Source of the DNA: Dendrobium chrysotoxum
Lineage: Eukaryota > Streptophyta > Magnoliopsida > Asparagales > Orchidaceae
Reading direction: 5' to 3'
Assembly: GCA_019925795.1 (NCBI GenBank)
Contig: CM034315.1
Coordinates: 28,129,867-28,193,866 of the forward strand
DNA length: 64,000 nucleotides
The notes below the pieces were generated by a model that saw only the letters and a program-made list of their open reading frames with translations, was not told the origin of the DNA and did no database searches. Below are positions 59,801 through 64,000 of the stretch, piece after piece; position 1 is the stretch's first letter, and every line of letters starts with the position of its first letter. Made by a program: the position numbers and the translations under genes.

Positions 59801-60757
59801 GTAGTTGCATCATAGAAAATTACAAGACAACATTAATTGTTTGAGAACTAGTGATGATAATGAAGATTTGGAGCATATATCTATCCATTGTAACAAACTT
59901 TTAGAATTGTTAGATATATTTAGATAATGGGGAATTCTTGTACCAAAATTTTAAAATCTGGTTCACTGCTTTGAAAGTTTGAAGAAGGTAGTGAGTGAGA
60001 AATGTGGTCTTGCTAGAGTTTATGTTTCAACTGTATATCATAATTGGAAAGCCAAAAATCTATGTAAGCATGGTAAAACAGTCTTGTCAGCTTCAATGAT
60101 CACTACACAAATTCTGCCACAATCCACTCAAATGCATTTTTTTCCAATAAAAAAGAACTAGGATATCAATCAGCAAGAACTACTGTCGAAAGCTTGGTGT
60201 CCCCAACCTAAAGATTGGATAAAATTGAATGTAGACGCTTCTCTATTGCAATCGAATATGGACGGTATAGTAGGTGTCTTGAATATCATAAAGGTAGTAT
60301 GCTTTTAGCATAAGGTAAGCAGTTAATTCATTAGGACATTTCTTATTTGGAATTGACTGCTATTTTTTATTTTAAAAATTCTATTCAAGAATGGATGAAG
60401 GACAATATAGGAATCATTATAGAAGGGGATAATGTTAATAACATTTAGTTGCTTTAGATTTCTGTAAAGAGGATGTTTGATTTAAAAAATCCAGTTCAAA
60501 GAATGGATTTTTCTTTTTTAGAAGTGTTTAAGAATGTTTTCTTTCATATTATTTCTAGGGATTGTAATAGAGTGGCAGACTTTTGTTTACATTATGCCCT
60601 CTTAGGTGATTTTATTTTGGATGTTTTCTTGGGTAGTGAACTTCCGTTAAGTTTTGTTGACTTGATTAGGAAGGATTGAGATAGTTTTCTTATCACATAG
60701 TAGTTTGTATCTTTCCTTTTCTTGATTAACGCTATTTATATATCTTCAAAAAAAAAA
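56893..60757 (+). mobile_element. LINE-3: 5'-truncated LINE inside Athila-3 gag
   Basis: Plus-strand LINE of about 3.9 kb starting within the ORF2 endonuclease and ending in a ten-A tail (60748-60757). It is flanked by a 15-bp target duplication. It belongs to the same group as LINE-2 (same EN, RT, zf-RVT and RNase H order, and similar C-terminal residues) but is more decayed. Athila gag sequence on its two sides joins up across it, as expected for a simple insertion. Confidence 0.9.
56940..60679 (+). pseudogene. LINE-3 ORF2 remnant (EN-RT-zf-RVT-RNase H)
   Basis: Endonuclease C-terminal half: MGGDFNCLL near 57025, GPKFT...CNNKDGLAHMWERLDRI near 57155-57230, and ASDRRS (altered SDHCP) near 57290. 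Linker ATWWHQHSKTQWMEEGDHN is at 57655-57712. RT is at 57900-58860: GSDDANACFFKFL; GAFVPGRTISNNCLLEHEIF; KLDMEQAFDSM; ECGFKESCPLSPCLF; and catalytic YYADDVLVM near 58665. The thumb is at 58860-59170. The zinc-binding region is at 59680-59900. RNase H (60210-60679) keeps KLNVDASLLQSNMDG, YLELTAI and a C-terminal RDCNRVADFCLHYALLGDF. Numerous stops and frameshifts. It shows the complete RNase H that LINE-2 has lost. Confidence 0.85.
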
Positions 60758-60772
60758 GTGCTCTAGAATGAT
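60758..60772. repeat. LINE-3 target-site duplication, right copy
   Basis: GTGCTCTAGAATGAT immediately after the poly(A) tail, 14/15 identical to 56878-56892. Confidence 0.88.
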
Positions 60773-60797
60773 CCTGATCTAGCACTGGGTCAAACAT
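60758..60797 (-). pseudogene. Athila-3 gag, first codons
   Basis: The minus strand from ATG 60797 reads MFDPVLDQDHSR, matching the VEPVLDQDHS start of Athila-2 gag. It is cut by LINE-3 within the His-Ser-Arg codons that form part of the target duplication. The region 60798-61011 is the untranslated leader between primer site and gag. Confidence 0.8.
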
Positions 60798-61011
60798 CTT
60801 TAAAATCTTTTTAGTTTTTTGAATTTTGAAAGGGTCCTTTTTTATCTTAGAATCAAATAATAATGTTTCCTTTCTTGATCTACAAAGCATACAATAATGA
60901 ATAAATAATAACAACATATAAAAAATGAGAAAAATAGGATACAAAATATAAGTAGGCCTAAATATGCACTTATTTCAATAATATAGTTACATTTATAATA
61001 TAAAAATTACT

Positions 61012-61029
61012 TCCCTGACAATGATGCCA
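61012..61029 (-). other. Athila-3 primer binding site (tRNA-Asp type)
   Basis: The minus strand reads TGGCATCATTGTCAGGGA, close to the canonical TGGCGCCGTTGCCGGGGA and placed after an ...ACATCAAGTTTT spacer from the LTR. It is the clearest of the three Athila primer sites in the window and marks LTR-c as a 5' LTR. Confidence 0.85.
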
Positions 61030-61035
61030 AAAACT

Positions 61036-62636
61036 TGATGTGGTAGGGGTTGTGTAAATTATCAAGAATTCTTCTATTTGAGCTTAGCTAGATCTGATAT
61101 GTAAGGTTTAAATATAATTAGGTTTGCTTTGATATATCAATAGTTATAAGCTACTTAAATATATGTAAGTATATGTACTCAATGAAGTAATAAAGTGATG
61201 AAGTAGAGTGTTGAACTCATGGTGAAGAGTTATGCTTACATGCAAAAAAATTACTACCATTTACTCTAATTTTATAAGTTATCCTACTAAAATAAAAAAT
61301 GATGTTTTTGAGCTCCTACCACTAAATAAAAATAAGTAATTTAGCTGCTATAATTTTAAAAAAATGTTTTCAGTTGATTCTTTTAAATATAATAATTTTT
61401 CTAATGATACTCTTAATTTTAGATGTGGATTAGAGTATATGTATCCCTAGATCTCTGCCAAGCTTATGAAGGTGAAAAGAATATCTGCTAATGTCCTATA
61501 GTTTTAATGTTTCCATAAAAGCTAGAATATTCAAACATCTTATATCTAGGTATGCCAATATTCTATCTCAATACTCTTAATTATTTTTGCATACATCATA
61601 CAAAGTTTTAACTACACATATTGCTATGGTATGCATTAAACAAAGAATAGTATATATTGAAAACATCTATAAATCCTTTAGAGTACAAGAGTCTACATTA
61701 GTATTTAATATATGTTTTACATTATTTTTCCAAAATTAGATATATTGCCAGATATAGAAGAAATAATAAGTAAACTCATTTTTATTATATTCATAGAAGA
61801 ATCAATGTACAAGAGAAGTGGTAAAATTTTATCAGTAAGAAGGACCAAAGTATCTTCTTTACAGTCCTTCCTCCACTTACAATGTTGCTTATATAAACAC
61901 AAGCTAAACTCTCCCAAAGATTATATTTTATGCTTCCCTAGCCTCTCTTAGATTTTACTCTAATAGGGTACTAGAGAAGTATAATTGAGATGTTATAAAT
62001 TTTACTCAAGTTACTAAACTCATTTATAAATAGAAATAAATAACTATTTATAGGAAAATACATAAATAAGCTCAAGCGACATCACACTTGATAAAATGGC
62101 ACCACAACACTTATAGTTGAACTAGCGCCTCTGCGCTGACTGGTTTACTCTTCTGTGGCCCTTGATGACTTGGAATGGTTACTAATTTAATAGACACATC
62201 CTATTGCTATGCTGGTCATGGCTTTAGGAAGTTATAACTACAATGTCTTGGTGCTTTAAAAATCTGAGCACTGAGGTGCCCATGTGGATTTTTTGACATT
62301 GAGGCCTTTGAATTGTAGTGATTTAGCATTCATTTTCTTGAGAACCTGATGTTGCCTAACTTAATATTTAATATAGCCATTCTATATATGAAGCGACACA
62401 GCCTATGATGCCACTATACCACTCACAAATAGAGAGGTTGATGTTGTAATGTCAAAAAATGATGCTTTGGCATAATTGATTTCAATGAAGCAATGTTGTT
62501 TCATCCGGTGACATAGTGCTATGTGATACTTTATTTTTTTTTCATTTTGAGTATTTCCTATATATAAAAACAAATAAAATAACACAGTTAGATTGAACTT
62601 CAAAGGTAATACATAGTATATAATTTATATATTATA
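61036..62636 (-). repeat. Athila-3 LTR-c (5' LTR)
   Basis: 1601 bp. Starts TGATGTGGTAGGGG next to the primer site; its far end is decayed (...TTTATATATTATA against TTTACACTTAACA in LTR-b). Collinear with LTR-b throughout. The short frames inside (for example 61712-61951) are non-coding LTR sequence. Confidence 0.82.
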
Positions 62637-64000
62637 TTGATCAAGTAATAAATTGATATGAGAGAGTGCCAATCCCATAAGGAAGTGCTCTGCTATAACA
62701 CAACTGAGCTATTACTGCATACTATAGCTATAATGTTTATCTTAGTGAAACATTTGGGGTTTGAGTTCTACTAAAAATTATAAAATAATAAAAAAGTACT
62801 AGTTGATAAAGTGTTTGGACTAATGATTATGAAATTCATACGTTTTTCTAAGTAGACTCTCCTACATTTAGTGTGGATCAAAGCATATGCATCCCTAGAT
62901 CTCTTTCAAGCTTATAGGGATGTGAAGGAATATTTATGACCTTATAGTTATTATATATCCATAGAACCTAGAATACTAAACATTATATGTCCAGGCATGT
63001 AAAAGTTTTATTCTAATACTCCTAATTGTTCTAATATTCCTTCATCAAAGTAATATATTATACTATGTTTTAATTCTATACATGGCCATTGTATAGATTA
63101 AATTATGAATGAAGGATATCAAAAAAATCCATTAATCTATTATTAAATAAGAGTTAACATTTGTACTAACTATGACTTCACACCATTAGCCCAAAACTCA
63201 GAAATTAGCTAGCCATTAAAATAAAAGAGAATAACCTAGAATTCATTGATTATATATAAGAGAAAGTATAAGAGTAAAAGTAAAACTAAATGTCACCTGA
63301 ATAGCATAAGTACACTCTACACACTCCTTTTTCCTCCAAATATATAATTGCTTATGATAAGATAGGCTAATAATCTCTAAATGAAGTACCTTTCTCTCTC
63401 CTAGCCACCCTTAGATTTGATTGAGAGGGGGAACTCCACTTAAGAACACAAAAATGATAAAACTCCAGCTTCAAAGAACTGAAAAGCTATTTATTCTAAT
63501 ATATAAAAGGACTTAGGCACTGTGATTCTCTTTAGCTTAATGCTACAACATTATAAAATGAATTATCTTCTCAGTGATGATTGGCTTACTCCGCTGTGAT
63601 ATTGGGTTGACCTAGAACATTGGATAGAGGAATCGATGTAGCTGTTAACTGAGTCAACATGGATCTTGATTTCTGTAACTCCTGCATACAAAAGTTGAAA
63701 GTTATAGCACTTGAATGTGCTTTAAGGTGCCGTGGTGTGATATATTATGATGCTCCAGCAATTTAACTATATAGGATTTCACTGTTGATTTTAGGCACTA
63801 TGGTGTCACAAGAGTTATGGTGCTTACCTAGATTTCACTGGGGAACTGACTTCCACAAAAACTCCAGAGTCATCGGTGCTGCAATGTTGAATTATAGTGC
63901 CAAGGCATTATGAAATATAAAACTGTGGTGCTTATGTTTGCGGCATTGTGATGAAGCAGAGCTGATTCAACACTTGCAAATTTTTTACCTTTCCTGAGAC
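62637..64000 (-). repeat. Athila-1 5' LTR, second part (runs off the window)
   Basis: Begins TTGATCAAGTAATAAATTGATATGAGAG and matches the Athila-1 3' LTR from about 14456 (GAGTTAAGTAATAAAGTGATATGAGAG) to about 15837. By comparison about 80 bp of the LTR should remain to the right of the window. Together with 40030-40174 it gives a 5' LTR of about 1.59 kb. Confidence 0.78.

Larger units (their letters stand above)
40175..62636 (-). mobile_element. Athila-3 block: nested minus-strand Athila with three LTRs
   Basis: Inserted into the Athila-1 5' LTR (left edge 40174, right edge 62637). It contains LTR-a (40175-41665 plus 49634-49875), a 3' untranslated stub (49876-50171), LTR-b (50172-51731), a full set of internal remnants (51732-61035) and LTR-c (61036-62636). 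The three LTRs are about 1.56-1.6 kb each once insertions are removed. LTR-stub-LTR-internal-LTR is best explained by one Athila inserted into another, followed by recombination that deleted one 5' LTR and part of the outer internal region. The flanks CTTAT and TTGAT may be a decayed target duplication. Confidence 0.65.
14341..64000 (-). mobile_element. Athila-1: host Ty3/gypsy element split by later insertions
   Basis: Minus-strand Athila-type LTR retrotransposon. Its own sequence is 14341-16195, 32940-37054, about 38976-40174 and 62637-64000 (running off the right edge). Three points show that the pieces belong together. The 3' untranslated part cut at 16195 resumes at 32940. Gag is cut at 37054 and resumes at about 38976. 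The 5' LTR starting beside the primer site at 40030 stops at 40174 and resumes at 62637, at the position equivalent to about 14456 in its own 3' LTR. Domain order from the right is LTR, PBS, gag, damaged PR, RT, RNase H, IN, PPT, LTR. Own length is roughly 8.6 kb inside the window. All coding parts are dead. Confidence 0.75.

Overview
This is nuclear DNA of a flowering plant, from a repeat-packed, gene-poor (heterochromatin-like) region. The evidence is the plant-specific mix of elements: Athila-type Ty3/gypsy elements with a tRNA-Asp-like primer site, a Sirevirus-like Ty1/copia element with a tRNA-Met primer site, and plant L1-type LINEs carrying DUF4283/CCHC ORF1 proteins. The species cannot be determined from sequence reading alone. 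I see no intact host gene, no tRNA or rRNA gene and no CRISPR array. Every recognisable coding region belongs to a retroelement and is broken by stops, frameshifts or deletions, apart from one short host-like fragment (plant mobile domain) near 6.6-6.85 kb.

Layout. 1-6200: a degenerate LINE on the minus strand (no RNase H, long T-rich 3' region). 6317-6468: a perfect AAT microsatellite. 6600-6845: a plant-mobile-domain pseudogene fragment. 6850-14340: AT-rich, non-coding, decayed repeat DNA with a hairpin, repeated modules and GATC-rich palindromes. 14341 to the window end: one very large nest of retroelements.

The nest, outermost layer first. Athila-1 (minus strand) has its 3' LTR at 14341-15917. 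Its internal region is split between 15918-16195, 32940-37054 and about 38976-40029. Its 5' LTR is split between 40030-40174 and 62637 to beyond 64000. Three insertions interrupt it. (a) A Sirevirus-like copia element at 16196-32939, whose 3' LTR was itself hit by a 5.9-kb LINE (26182-32108). (b) A minus-strand Sirevirus-like LTR with its polypurine tract at 37055 to about 38975. (c) A minus-strand Athila block at 40175-62636. Block (c) contains a pol-less plus-strand Athila (41666-49633), a tiny LINE tail (about 40188-40330) and a 5'-truncated LINE (56893-60757) with a 15-bp target duplication. Block (c) has three LTRs instead of two, which suggests nested insertion followed by recombination between copies.

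No functional gene system is evident. The value of the window is as a record of layered transposition: the insertions can be ordered, several natural internal deletions (RT, whole pol, RNase H) are visible, and the copia LTRs carry dense arrays of short GTAC-centred palindromes and tandem repeats that differ between the LTRs of one element. No alignments or database searches were run. Homology calls rest on recognising family motifs by eye, and boundaries are given to the base only where LTR ends, primer sites or target duplications support them.
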